A stretch of 64,000 bases of DNA from Hedera helix (Eukaryota > Streptophyta > Magnoliopsida > Apiales > Araliaceae): the NCBI GenBank assembly GCA_947179155.2, contig OX359280.1:16106165-16170164 (forward strand), in the 5' to 3' direction. The translations under genes were made by a program, and so were the position numbers. The notes under the pieces were generated by a model. It was not told the origin of the DNA. It did no database searches and was given only the letters and a program-made list of their open reading frames with translations. Below are positions 21,481 through 34,221 of this stretch, piece after piece; position 1 is the stretch's first letter; every line of letters starts with the position of its first letter.

Positions 21481-23841
21481 TATGACCCTTACTGTTGGAA
21501 CCTTTGGTGGGTTTACTGGTAAATTGAAATATCTAAGCAGGGATTTGTGTGTTGTTGGTATTAAGAGGAATTTGGTTTCTTCCTAGTACAGAGGATTCAA
21601 GCTAATCATTAGATCCTTGGTTTAGCTTGTATTGCTCCATTAGTAGAGAAGTCATTTCTTCCTAGTATAGAAGGATTCAAACTCTTCCCGGGAGATAGGA
21701 GTAGGGTCTGGTGTGGGAGCCTTGGACATTCTGATGGGTGGTGTTCGTACCTTTCGAGCTTATAACCAGGTTTAAGGACCAATCTACAAATAAAATAACA
21801 AAGTTTAATTTTGAAAACTGGAGAATATGGATGCATGCTAATGCGAGATGTCTGTTTTCAAGAGTTTTTTTTAATCTTTTTCTACAAAAAAGGGTTAGCT
21901 GTTTTGTTATGATAGTATGACAATTTTTAGGAAAAAAGGCAGGTACGGATGCATGCTATTATGATATGCATGTTTTTAGTAGTTCTTTAATATTTTCCTA
22001 TAAACAGGTTCAGCGATATTGTTATGACAGGGTGATAATATAGAAGGTATTTAAATGTGAGACGAATGACATCATATAAGGAGTAACAGGGCACGAAGAG
22101 ACTTTCTGTAACGTTGGGTTTATTTGAGGCTGACCTACCCTAGGGTTACTGTAAGGATCCGAATTTTCAAGATTTCTTTAATAAAATTAAATAAGAAATT
22201 AATTGATAAAATTATCAAGGTTGTTAAATTAATTATTATTTTATGTGGTTTAAGGATGTCAAGGGATTTAATTGGTAAATTAAATCAGTATAAAGATGAT
22301 GACAAATGGTGATTGAATAGAAATAATTAAAGAATAAATAAATTGTTTAAAAACAATTTAAGAGAAACTTTAATGAAATTATTGATATTTAGAAATTGTT
22401 GTGGAGGTACATAAATTAAATGATGTTATGTGATAATGTGAAATGTATGAATTAGATATGTATATATATACATTTGTATATATATGTGTGGTTATGTTTA
22501 ATTGTTATAATTATAAATTTCATCAATTATGAGAATTAAGGGATTAATAATTAAATTAATCCAAAGTTAAATAAAAGTTAATGAAGAAGTAAGTAAAATT
22601 AAAAATATTGATTATATAATTAATCAATAATTATGGTGGAAGTTTGGAAATTAATTAAGAAGGAAAGTAATTATATAAATTATATAATAATATAATTTAT
22701 ATAAGGAAATTAAAATGAAATATGAGGAAAATAGTAATCATATAAATTATATAGGAATAATTATATAATTTATATAAGAAGATTTAATTGAATAATGAGG
22801 GAAGAAAGATTTTATAAGTTGTATTTTGTGTAAAAGGGAAATTATTTAAAAAGGAATAATGTAATTATATAAATTATATATTATTAAATTATATAGTTTA
22901 TATAAGGAAAGTTAATGTGAATATTAAAGAAATTGAATAATAAATAAGAAAAAAGGAATGTTTTAAGTTATTAAAAATCATATTTATGTATAATGGAATT
23001 ATTATGACTTTTATGAAAGATAATATTTCAGAAATGTGAACATGTTAATGTAACAAATTGTCCAAGTAACGAAGTGAAAAATTACGAAAAATAATTTTTA
23101 TATGTTATATGAATTATTTTATGAATTTTGGAGGTATAAATTATCTCATATAATTACATGCATGGTATTATGCGTGTACAAAATTTGTCAAGTAAAGTAC
23201 CCAAAAAGGGTCTAAATTTTATTCATAAATCATATTATGAATTTTGGTAAATTAAAATAAATATTTTGTATTTATTATATAAAATATTTATTACACGAAA
23301 TAATTACGTAATGTGTTTAAAATATTTTTTATGCGCCATTTTGCCCCAATTCCGGAAGTTTCAAGATGGCTAAGGCGGTGGACTGGAAATGAGAATTAAA
23401 ACTATTTATAACATTAAGGTATATATATATATATATGGAGAGGAAAAGAATAAGAAAGAGAAACAAAAGGAAATAAACCAATATTTCCTTCCTAATTAGT
23501 TCCAACCGAGAGCTACCACCACCATCCGCCACCTTACACCACCACTAGCAAGAGGGAGAAAATATTTGGCACCAACAAAGGTGAACAACAAGTTTCAAGG
23601 AAGGAGTTTTAAGGTATAAATTAATTAATTTAGTTTATTTTGTGTATTATTGGAGATGAAATAATTTTGTAGAAAATTTGTAAATAATTAATATAATTAT
23701 TCTAAATAATTTTAGAATGCATATATATATGAATTATGTGATTTTTAGAATAATTTTGTGATGAAAAAGTGGATTAAAAATGGAAATTATTGGAAGTTGG
23801 TGTACTGTTCACAGCTGAAGAAGATGAACAGTAAAAGGCTC

Positions 23842-24011
23842 GACCGCGCATTGCGCGCGGTCAGTTTTTTTTCTTCCGCCAGGATAAAAACGATGCCGTT
23901 TTTTGGGCCGCATCTGAAGGAAATCCGCGCATTGCGCGGAGCCCAAAAATCTGGCTGAGAAATGACGCCATTTGGCGTCGGCGTTGGGGAGGCCGCGCGC
24001 CATTCGCGGCC
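23842..24011. repeat. Cluster of four GC-rich palindromes in the solo LTR
   Basis: GACCGCGC/GCGCGGTC (23842-23862), TCCGCGC/GCGCGGA (23924-23940), GACGCC/GGCGTC (23964-23979) and GGCCGCG/CGCGGCC (23991-24011) are perfect stems with loops of about 3-7 bases. They lie 1.5-1.67 kb from the LTR 3' end and follow a TGTTCACAGCTGAAG context. Confidence 0.9.
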
Positions 24012-24024
24012 GACGCACGCGACG

Positions 24025-24232
24025 GAATTACGATTATGCCCCCGGTCTTTTCAGTTTATCCCGGTTGTGTCCCTTGACGCGCGGAAATTATAGAAATGCC
24101 CCTGGACTTTTCGAAAAATTTTGGTTATGTCCTTAACATTGTTGAAATTTCAGGAATGCCCCTGGGCTTTCCGGGAAATACCGAATGTGTCCCCAAGGGC
24201 GCAGAAATTACCAAAATGCCCCCAGAATTAGT
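24025..24232. repeat. ~60-bp tandem repeat, 3.4 copies, in the solo LTR
   Basis: Successive units share GAAATTA..GAAATGCCCC(T/C)GG.CTTTTC and GGTTGTGTCC. They start at about 24025, 24084, 24145 and 24205, directly after the palindrome cluster, and diverge about 25% from one another. Confidence 0.75.
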
Positions 24233-25512
24233 TTTTAATGAAATAAATGTTTAAAAATTATAGAAAATTAAAGAAAAATACTAAAAATATAGAAATGATA
24301 TTTGGGCATTAAATTTAATATTTTTTTAAAAATATTAAATATTGGGGATTAATATTTAAATGTTTAAATATTAATCTAATGAGGTTATAATTTAGAGAAT
24401 GATTAAATAAAATTTCTGGGACAACCAGATATGTTAAAATTTGTCCGATGAGCCGGGTTGTCCGAAGTGAAGGAGTTGATATTAAGTTATATTAATATTT
24501 AAGGGACGAGGTTAATATAATTAACTATATAAATTAATAATTGGTCTAGAGATGATATTAATTAGGTAAATTAATATCATAAATAGATAAATAATTATTA
24601 CTTGATTATTTTATGATCATAGGTTGATCGAGTTAAGGGTTTGAGCTAACAATTTAAATAACTGGACGCCAGACAAGTTCTTCAGTCCTTTAATTTTAAT
24701 TGTTGCCTGTTATGATATGTAAATACTTGTTTAAATGCATATAAATTATGTGTTATGTGATCTGTGGTTAACATGACAACTATATGTACTTTGTACAATG
24801 ATGTGGGATATACTGCTATAATAGAAGCACAAGCACATGAAGTATGACACACACTGAGTATGTTAAGGTATGTGCTACGTGAAATATAAACTGTTGAACT
24901 TGCTGAGCCGTTGTGCTCATTACTTGCTTAAAATAAACTTTTGCAGGTTAAGAAATGAATTTTAGAAATATCGGATTATATTAGAGATGGATCAATCTAG
25001 AAGGTTGTAAATGAAATGGTTATATTCAATATGGTAAATTGCAAAGTTTATTTTGACATTTTTGTATATTCCTATACGTTGGATCCATATAGGATGAATA
25101 GAGTTAAATTGTGAACCGTGAATATTTAAATTAATTGTTACGATAGAAACTATTATATATTTGATGATGAATCATGAAACAAAGAATATTTGTATGGACA
25201 TGAATGATATAAAAATTTGAATGCCAAGCTTTATGATATAAGAAAGAGAAGAATAAGTAAAAGTTGCGATCCAGGGACTAGGATCCAGATATAAGAATTT
25301 AAATATCCAAATATTTTAATACAATGATTGAGAAAAAGAAAAATGTATACCGAAAAATTGGTAATTGATGATTTTGAAATCAGCTAATGGATCAATTAAG
25401 GTGATTAAAGATTTATTAACGGATCGAAATTTGGACGTAAGGAATATAATGTTAAATAAACATGAAAATTAAGGTAATAAAGTGGGTCGAATTTCGGGGT
25501 CGTTACAGTTAC

Positions 25513-25933
25513 TCTCGGGGGCTTTTCAGAATGAATGTCCCCAGATCTTCGCAATCTACTCAATGAGAATTAATCCATTCTTTTGATTGGAGCGGATCTG
25601 GGTTGTACCTTTCCTGAGCCTCGTAGGGGAATGCCCTTTTGAGTACAGTAATCAACATTTGTCTGGTTCACGTCTTGGTGGAGGAATCACACAACATACA
25701 TTCATCGCGTTTCACTGTATGCATATGATGATATTGAAATAAAGCATCCAACAAATAAGGTATTCATCGTAAACACAAACATACATTCGCGTACATTCAT
25801 CGCGTCTCGCTGTAGGCATAAAATATCCTAGCAAATAAGGCATTCATCGCAAACACACATTCCATTCATTCATGCAATACACAGGTTTAGGAAAAGAAAA
25901 CATTAAGATTGAATGCGACTTAATCCCTCTATA
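25513..25933 (-). other. Leader of the Tat element
   Basis: Non-coding stretch between the solo LTR and the PBS. It contains about two imperfect copies of a unit with ACATTCATCGCGT(T/C)TC and AAATAAGG(T/C)ATTCATCG (25690-25870). Confidence 0.5.
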
Positions 25934-25952
25934 GTCCCCAACAGAGTCGCCA
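25934..25952 (-). promoter_or_regulatory. Primer-binding site, tRNA-Arg type
   Basis: The minus strand reads TGGCGACTCTGTTGGGGAC, two bases after the LTR end. This matches the PBS commonly reported for Tat/Ogre elements (TGGCGACTC...TGGGGA) and fixes the minus orientation. Confidence 0.8.
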
Positions 25953-25954
25953 TC

Positions 25955-28900
25955 TGTCGACACTGGGGATTTGGGGTTTTCCCTAAAATGCCCTTTCTAT
26001 TTTATCATGTTGTTTAGGAGAGCTGTTGTTAACACTCCAAAATTAAAACCTTACTTTTACTCTACGAACACATCATTTAGTATAGTGACAAGCAAGAGTC
26101 GATCCTATAGAGAGAAATATTATTTTAATCTATCCTAATGTTTCTAGCAATAAAAGCAAATAATAAAGAGCCATTTGAATTATGACTATAATAATAAAAG
26201 TATAAGTAAAATTAAACTAAGTATAAATAAGAAAAATTAATAGAAAGAAACTTTAGTTCTTATGTTCAGTATCACCTTTCATAGTAATAGAATAATCAAG
26301 TATAACATTATTTCTTCCTTCAATGAAATTAATAACTCTAGAAAACAACAATCGTTAATTACCCAAAATTCTCCATAGGTTTTAAATCTAATGTGACAAT
26401 CGGGGCGCCCCTACTAGACCCTAACTATTACACAACCCAGAACTATCAGTCAAGATATAATATAACATCAACATTAAGAATTAGGGAATTAGATTATTCC
26501 AAGCAACAATCACACAATCGCAGATGATTTAACTTCCCTTCTTGATAACCATAGCAATACTCAAAACCTTGACCACAATCATGTATTCTTAAATGCTACT
26601 TATGATCATATACAATATCGTTTGCTTATTATACCTTAATCTAACAGACGACAAAAGCTTAATCAATTTAACTGACCATTATTAAATCAATCAAAACAAA
26701 TATCGTTCAAATAATTAAAACAGATTATCAAGAATAAATCTCATATAAGAAGGAATAAATAATGTCAAACTTAAGTAAACCATCAATTGTAAACAAGATT
26801 CAACATTCCCTTAGAACTGAATAAGAAAACTTAGCCTGACATGCTTCAAGAATAAAAACTCTAATAATAATTCGTATTGTATCTCCCCAATACTTCATTT
26901 GTCATGTATTTATAGGCCTTTAATTTGTCTAAATCCTAATAGGATTTATAAATACTAAATTATAAAATATAAAATTCTTATTTTATTTTCCCTTTTCAAA
27001 TTGCTGAAGGAATTATTTACTGGTGCACGCCTGGACCCACACGAAATTACAATCTACTGAAATCCACGCTTTGGATTGAGTACAGGACCCACAATTTAAT
27101 TAAGGATCAAGAAATCATAATCCTGCTAGAAATCTAATGAAGCATGCCTCATGTTACCTTTAATGCCATGGGCCCACTAGCAAATAAGAGTTATTACTAT
27201 GATGAAAGGATTCTGTAAACAAAATAAAACAAGTCGGAACGCCTCCCCACGCGCCTGCCATAATCATTGGCGCCTGTCCACGCATTGCGCCAAGCCTGAA
27301 TTACTCCATCCATAAAACGGTGTCGTGTTGCAATTGGTGCTGACCGATTCCTGCTTCCAAACGCACATGGCGTGCCCACATGCTTCAGAATTTACAGAAT
27401 TGCCATCCATCTTCAATTTTCCTACAAAATAAAATTAAAATAATTAAAATAATTAAAACACATAATAATAAATAAATTACCTAAAATACTAAAATTACTT
27501 AAAACCTCATAAATAATTAAGCCTAAAAATATCTAATAAATAGGAATAAAATCCACTTATCGTTGTTATTTTTTTTCATTAAAAAGGTGTTTTTAGGAAA
27601 AGTTGGCATAAATGTCGATGGCGTTTTAAAAGGTTGATTATGATAATGAGTCAATTAACCAGAATTGCCAGTTGATAAAAGTTTAAATTGATGTGCCAAC
27701 TCATTCGAATTTTTATATTTTTTTGCAATCAAGATTACCCATATATGACTCCGAATAATTGGTCTGCAATTGAGATTCATAGAGTTTGGGGGCTTGCTTA
27801 AGCAAGGGAAAGGTGTTAGGCACCCCCGACTTTCGTGAAAATACGGTTACCACTTTCTTAATACTTACCTTAAAATGCCTTTGAGATAGGGAATATGTGC
27901 ATGTACGTGTGTATGTTTGTGTGATTTAGTAGAAAATCTAGAATATCACTATTTACTTTTGAATCAAAATCGTGAGAAATGCGTTATGTTGAAAGCAACT
28001 TTGAATCTCTTTGAGCCTATGCACGAAGGATTTTATCCTTTAAAGAGAAGTTCATTTCTTTATATTTCGTTTTTGATAAAATATTTTGGGTGGTGTTTTG
28101 GAGAAAGCACTTTTTCAAATCCTTCGTCAAATAGGAATCAAAGTCTTCTGCTACTTCCAATTTTAACTTCTTAGATATAATACCCAAAGTTGACTCAATT
28201 TTATAAGATCTTTATTGCCTTTTATTTGAAAATTGTTTTGCTTGTCGAAAGATAAAATCAACCAATCACAAATGTGTTTGGAGCTACCCATGGGCATGTA
28301 AGCCAGTAAAATAGCTTCAAACACCAAATAAAATTTTCACTATTACGGGACCTTAAATCTGTCTTTTGAGATTCTCGATGTCGTTTTAAGCCCCGAGATT
28401 TGCATTTTACAGGAAAATGGAATAGTAAATATTATATCCGTAAAGATTGTCCATCGTCAGAATTCCATCAATATTCCTTACATCGATATTTAAGGGCATT
28501 GGCTTCCTTTATAGGCTCACATAACAAAAATCGTAATAAATTGAATTGAAATCATAATATCATAATAATATCGTAATAAAATTAGATCCATGCGATGATG
28601 CAATAAGGATCTAATCGGCGATGTATCCTAAATTGGCTAACAGTTTATTTTATAGTAATGGAGTCCTGACTGGCCAAAAGGTAGGAACCGCTCAGCACTA
28701 GATACGGATCTAGGATGGGGCGCGCGGTTAACCTCGTAGTTAAAATAATTCAACTCCCGTATAAAACATCCAATAAAAAGGGAGCTGAATATATAAAATA
28801 TCGATAAAATCATCAAAAGGATATCATCGAGAAGCAAGGAGAAAATTTCATTCTTGCGAGATCATCTCTAGTCATCCCTAATTCGATAATTTAGTAAATC

Positions 28901-29463
28901 TATCACAGATAGGCCAGATCTAGGTTAAAAATCGAATCTTTAATGTCTTAACATTCCGAAAATATTAGATCTGTAATAAATCTATAGTTAAATCAAGTAA
29001 AGATCTAATATTTAATATTGTAGTATATAAAAAATATTAGATCCATAATAAATCATTAATCACAGAACATCGCAAAATTTTTTGTGCCGCGTCGTCAATT
29101 TTTGGTACTTTGTGCTGGAACGTTCGTAACTTGCAATCTAGAAAGAGTTAAGAGACGTTGCCATATCATTCCAAAAATCTCTTTCTGAGGCTTACACAAT
29201 GATATAAGGCTTGACCAACTTTGGATCTAGGAAGATAGAGAGTAAGGTTTAAACATCCTCTTAAAGACGCCGGTCAGTCATTCGTCTTGCCTTGCGTAAT
29301 CCGATGCTCATAAATTGTCGTGATAGCTTCGACCGTAGCTTGTTGTGGCAGCTTTGGATACATGTATTGAGGCTCTTCATCCTTTTTCGTATGTCTAGGT
29401 GAAATGATGATTTTGCCTTCCTGCCATGGTTAGAAGACAAGTGCAAAATTTTGGGTGTCTATA
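25955..29463 (-). repeat. 5' LTR of the Tat/Ogre element, interrupted
   Basis: On the plus strand it starts TGTCGACACTGGGGATTTGG and ends GGGTGTCTATA. It is interrupted by an Athila-type solo LTR (26015-27562, plus one TTGTT duplication). Without that insertion it is about 1.95 kb, shorter than the 3' LTR because it lacks about two of the 71-bp repeat units and roughly 350 bp around 29060. Confidence 0.8.
26015..27562 (-). mobile_element. Athila-type solo LTR, same group as element E
   Basis: Perfect duplications TTGTT lie at 26010-26014 and 27563-27567. The minus strand starts CGATAAGTGGATTTTATTCC and continues TATTTATTAGATATTTTTAG, matching the start of the element E LTR (TGATAAGTGGATTTTATTCC). 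A TATAAATA box lies at 26907-26914 (minus strand). Near its 3' end it carries GGATCGACTCTTGCTTG (reverse complement, 26088-26110), the same U5 motif as E. Terminal TG and CA have decayed to CG and TA, so it is old. Confidence 0.85.
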
Positions 29464-30105
29464 ATAATAATAATTATTATCATTATAAATAATCTAGTTC
29501 CTAAATGGTTTAGGAATTATTATTGTTATTATAAATAATTAAGTTCCTAAATGATTTAGGAATTATAATTATTATAATAATTAATATAGTTTCTAATTAT
29601 ATTGAAAATTAAATTAAAACCCTATTCCTAAAGAGTTTAGGAGAGTTGAGCTAGTCTATAAATAATAGGGGTCTTATTATAGATGGGGTTGTTGCAAGTA
29701 TTGTTACAAAATACTTACAATTCTCTACATCTAAGGAGTTAGAGAGAGAGAGAGAGAGAAATAGGGTTAGCCACCCAAGGTTTAGAAGAACCTAAATTCT
29801 ACTTTTTCAATTCATATCCTTTTGATGGATCACCTTTAGAGTGTTGCACACTTGAGTAGCAAGCGTTTGATCGGTGAAATTGAAGAATCTTGGAGGAACG
29901 AGGGATTGGTGCTTGTAGATTAATTTGTGACTACGGATTATCTTCAAGATGTTTAAACCTCTTCTTCTTCTTCTTGAATTAATAATATTGCATAAAGGTA
30001 GATCCTGAGATTGGATGTTGTAGAAAATTTTAAATATGATTTATACTTACTTTCGCTGCGTTACATCAATTAGATTGTATGTATGTACATTTTTGCAAAC
30101 CAACA
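29464..30105 (+). mobile_element. Copia-type LTR, right part
   Basis: This continues the LTR broken at 9957. TATAAATA lies at 29657-29664 and a GAGAGAGA leader at 29740-29760. It ends TTTGCAAACCAACA. Tandem near-copies of AGTTCCTAAATG(G/A)TTTAGGAATTA occur at 29499-29565. Confidence 0.65.
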
Positions 30106-30183
30106 GTAGTATCAAGAGTAAACCTTAAGCGAATTATTAATTATTTTGATTCCGTATATGTATGGGCATGTGTTTATAAAATT
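30106..30183 (+). other. PBS and short leader between inverted LTR copies
   Basis: Directly after the LTR the sequence reads TAGTATCAAGAG (30107-30118), close to the initiator-tRNA-Met PBS TGGTATCAGAGC. About 65 bp of leader follow before the inverted LTR copy begins. No gag or pol is present. Confidence 0.55.
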
Positions 30184-30770
30184 GTACTGGTTTGCAAAAA
30201 AAAATATATATACAATCAAATTGATGTAACGCAGCGGAATATAACATAAATCATATTTAATTTTTTTGGCAACATCCAATCTCAGTTTCTACCTTTATGT
30301 GATATTATTAATTCAAGAAGAATAAGAGATTTATGCCTTTAAATGAATCGATCATCTACAATTTCACCTCCCTTGATTCTTCACGTTCTCCTTTAAATCC
30401 ACTGATTAAACGCTTGCTACTCAAGTGAGCAACACTCTAAAGGTGATCCACTAAGACGATATCAATGAAGAAGTAGAATATAAATCCTTCAAGACCTTAG
30501 ATGACTAACTCTAATTCTCTCTCTCTCTCTAACTTCTTAGATGTAGAGAATTTGTAAGTATTCTCAAATAATACTTACAACAACCCAATTTATAATAAGA
30601 TCCTTCTTATTTATAGACTTGTTCAACTCTCCTAAACTCCGTAAGAATAGAGTTTTAATTTAATTCTCAATCTAATTAGAAACTAAATTAATTATTATAA
30701 TAATTACAATTCCTAAACCATTTAGGAACTTAATTATTTATAATAATAATTTTTAAACTTTTTAAGAACT

Positions 30771-30843
<73 letters not shown>

Positions 30844-31598
30844 GACACCGCTTATTAATTTATAATTTGTATTTTCAAAATACTTAATTATAAATATTAA
30901 GCTATTTAATTTATTTTATCACCATAGTATAAATTAAATATACTTAATTTATTATTACTATTATATCATCTACTTATAAAATAAATATTTCTCTTTTATG
31001 GTGTGACCCTTTAAGTTTAATATTATACTAGTTGTGAATAATTAAATTAGAAACATTCTAATATTATTTATTATGAATTAAACTCCTTTAATTCAAAAAT
31101 AAATAAATATATTTATTCTACAATAAGAGTGAAATGTCTTGGCATATAAATATAACTTTTCAGATAATATAAAATCAACGTTTAATCACAAAGAACCTAT
31201 TCAATAAATAGTAACCGTACAATTCAATCTTTCTACTATATAATGTCCCGATCAAATATAAGATATAGAATTACTGTCAAGTCTTATTTTATTTTATTAT
31301 ATGTATTTCAATTCTCAAATGCACAACTCTAGTTAATATAAATTAGAATCTCCTCTCTAATTTTCATTCAACCCAGGCCACGGATTTCTGAGTTGTTATT
31401 TATCGAATTACATAGGACATTCTCTCCCTTTACTTAGAAGTGGTAGATCCTTTGTTGATCATTCACCTATCTCCATGTACACTTTATTATACCCGAACCT
31501 ACGCTTTGATATATCAACAAGTCTTAAGGAATATGACAAAATATAACTTAGAATACACAAGGTACTATGATGATCTTAAGTCCAAGGATCACAAGTAC
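30184..31598 (-). mobile_element. Inverted copy of the Copia-type LTR
   Basis: From GGTTTGCAAAA (about 30189) rightward this is the reverse complement of 30105 back through 29464 and then 9957 back to about 9150. Shared landmarks are CGCTGCGTTACATCAATT, CATAAAGGTAGA, the GA/CT-rich leader, the (ATA)n run at 30775-30843 and TGATATATCAACAAGTCTTA. Identity is about 85-90% by eye. It is cut at 31598 by the next LTR. Confidence 0.75.
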
Positions 31599-32689
31599 TG
31601 TGACGCCCACCAAATTCAGGTTCTATAACATCGGGTTTGGTGCTCACAATCCATCATCTCCAAACACATTTTGTAAACTAAAGCGGAATATATAAACATA
31701 ATTTGTTCATTACAAAAGGTTCTATAAATCCCAAAGTCTATCAACCTTAATTTAATACAAAGCATACACCTTAATTGTTCAAAAGGTTTACACTAGCAAA
31801 TTACAAAAGTTAACTAATTAACTAAGCATGCATACTAATATAATCTTGGACTTTTTTCTTGCCTTTGTTATTCTTTGAGCACTTTGGCTTAGCTAAAAAA
31901 TATCATGATATAGTAAGGGTGAATAACTACTTTTCTCAGTAAGATTAAGTAAACAATGAATACAAGAATGATATATTGTGATTGATAAAATATAATTTTT
32001 GATATTTCAACAATATATAATAATTGTGAAAGAATGAGATTCAAGTTCCAATTAAAAAGGAATGTTTGAATCTTTACTGCTAAGTGACCACTATGGATCA
32101 TGAACTAAATCTAAGGAATATCAGTAATTTAAATGACCTTTTGGTGTTTTGGTATTTGATGGGATCAACCTCTTGTACCCTATGTGTATGCAGAATATTT
32201 AAAAATCTTGCACATGTTCAGTTTTCGGATAATTTTTTCCCTTGTTAAGGATTGTTCTTTCTCAGTCTTACTATAAGAGTCCGTATCAACTATTGGTTTG
32301 GATAAGATTTTAAAAGTATTCAAGTTAATGAATTTATACATGCATTGTTTAGTCGAAACAATTAGCTTAGACTTTCTTATTAAATAGTTCATGAATAACA
32401 AAACTTTAATATTTCACAGTTCAATAATGAAACAATCTTTAATTTTCACACAAGTGCGAATCACAATAATAATAATAATAATATCATGTGGGTTAATTTT
32501 TAATAATTAAACCACTTAGAGAGCTTGAAAATTAAATACAAGTCTAGGTATAGGAAACTTGTCTATTCCGCTAATTACTGCTAAGCAAGTTAAATTAACT
32601 TCATTTGAAAAGACCTAACATTAATAAGGTTGATTTTTCAATTAGTATATCACGTATTGGTTCATATTAATAACCTTGTATATCTTACT

Positions 32690-33170
32690 CTAACATCTAA
32701 TCACATAATTAGGCATTTAATAATACATCAAACATTTAGTAATATTATCATCATTTGATAATATTTTAATCACATATTAGTATTATTAATCATTTAATAA
32801 TATTTTCGTCACTTGTTATTATTATTATTATTATTATTAATTTAATAATAATCTACTCATTTTTTAATATTATTAATTATTTAATAATATTTTAATCATT
32901 TACTAATATTATTATTTCTTTAATAATATTTTATTTATTTACTAATATTATTATTATTTTAATAATATTTTATTCATTTACTAATATTATTATTCCTTTA
33001 ATATTATTTTATTCACTTTCTAATGTTATTAACCATTAAATAATATTTTATTTATTTTTAATATTATTAGTTATTTAATAATATTTTATTCATTTTCTAG
33101 TATTATTAATCATTTAATAATTAATTAAATTTTTAATAATATTTTAATTACTTTAATTGGGTTCCAGAAT
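32690..33170. repeat. Degenerate AT minisatellite
   Basis: About a dozen imperfect ~35-bp units containing TTTAATAATATTTTATTCA and CTAATATTATTA. Each unit is itself nearly palindromic (AATATTATT and AATAATATT). Confidence 0.75.
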
Positions 33171-33310
33171 AATATTATTTAATTTATACATTTTCTTACC
33201 CGTTTTAACCTTAACAGACTCAACGTGACTCGAATTACATGACTCGACCTAGTTTAATAATTAAATTTTCAAAAATTTCGGACCACAACCCCGGCGTTCC
33301 TGGACAGAAC

Positions 33311-33347
33311 GGTTCACCGCTGCGGTGGTGAACCACAACGCTGTGGG
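33311..33347. repeat. GC-rich palindromes in LTR fragment 31599
   Basis: GGTTCACC/GGTGAACC (33311-33334) is a perfect 8-bp stem. It runs into CCACA/TGTGG (33333-33347), a 5-bp stem. Confidence 0.8.
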
Positions 33348-33943
33348 GGTCAGCCAGACTTTAAAAACCTAATCTTTTCAACTTTATTTTCTTGCTTCAA
33401 ACTTTCATAAACTATTCAATACACAACCAAATGACTTCAAATTTGATTTGTTATCTTCTTAACTTATTATTTTTCTATATTTCATGAATTGATCGCATTT
33501 TCGAAAGCATTTTTGACATAAAAATTATGATCGACCATTAGGGTTTTGAAAATCGACATGTTTTGGTACAAACTTCATAACTCATTCATTTTACCATATT
33601 TTTCAATGATTCAAGTTAGGTTATTTTTATAACTTATAGATCTATTATCCAAGTCAAGAAAATCACATAAATAACTTACATATCATAAATCATAACTCAT
33701 CATAGTACACATCAAGATAGGATTTCTTACCGGTTAACATACATACATATATGCATATTCTTACACATCTTAGCATACATGGACATATAATACCTCAAAT
33801 GGCCATATAAACTCTGGATCTACACAAATGTTTGAGTGCGTAGCTCATATAACTTTTGAAAATAGGTTTTCACCATTAATCTTCACTACTACAACCACAT
33901 ACATGCACTTTAGACCTAATATGACATACACACACATATAGAT

Positions 33944-34165
33944 TGTAATAGCCCCGAAACCCCATCATTTTCTAATGGCGATCTCGTGCTTTAAAACACA
34001 ACCTTTATCCTTAAAAGCACATCATTAAATCATAATACAACTCATAAATCTATTTATTTAACTTACATTCATACCATATCTCAAAATCATAACCTTCACA
34101 TTCCTTATGCTAGAACTCAGATCATATATATATATAAATCATGACCTAGTCTATTACATTTCAAA

Positions 34166-34221
<56 letters not shown>

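Larger units (their letters stand above)
22150..25507 (+). mobile_element. 3.36-kb solo LTR, chromovirus type
   Basis: Perfect duplications GTTAC flank it at 22145-22149 and 25508-25512. The ends are TGTAAGGATCCGAATTTTCAAG and TTTCGGGGTCGTTACA, the same layout as the chromovirus C LTRs (TGTAATATTCCGAACTT...GGGGGCGTCACA), so the orientation is plus. No coding region was found. It is mostly AT-rich but contains a strikingly GC-rich block of palindromes (23842-24011) and about 3.4 tandem 60-bp units (24025-24232). It lies in the leader/gag region of the Tat element. Confidence 0.88.
9958..29463 (-). mobile_element. Tat/Ogre-type Ty3-Gypsy element, degraded, minus strand
   Basis: Two related LTRs in the same orientation (9958-12407 and 25955-29463) bracket about 13.5 kb. 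Orientation is minus: next to the right LTR the reverse strand reads TGGCGACTCTGTTGGGGAC, a tRNA-Arg-type PBS used by Tat/Ogre elements. Next to the left LTR the reverse strand reads AAAGAGGGGCATC, a polypurine tract. Minus-strand remnants follow in order: gag (about 21480-19500), RT (16375-16000), RNase H (15999-15400). The integrase is not recognisable. Two solo LTRs are inserted (22150-25507 and 26015-27562). The element sits in the microsatellite of the Copia LTR, so its duplication is unreadable. Confidence 0.8.

Noticed and set aside
23758..24018. Overlapping frames on both strands across the GC palindromes
   Set aside because: They exist because the palindromic GC-rich DNA has few stops; no protein motif.
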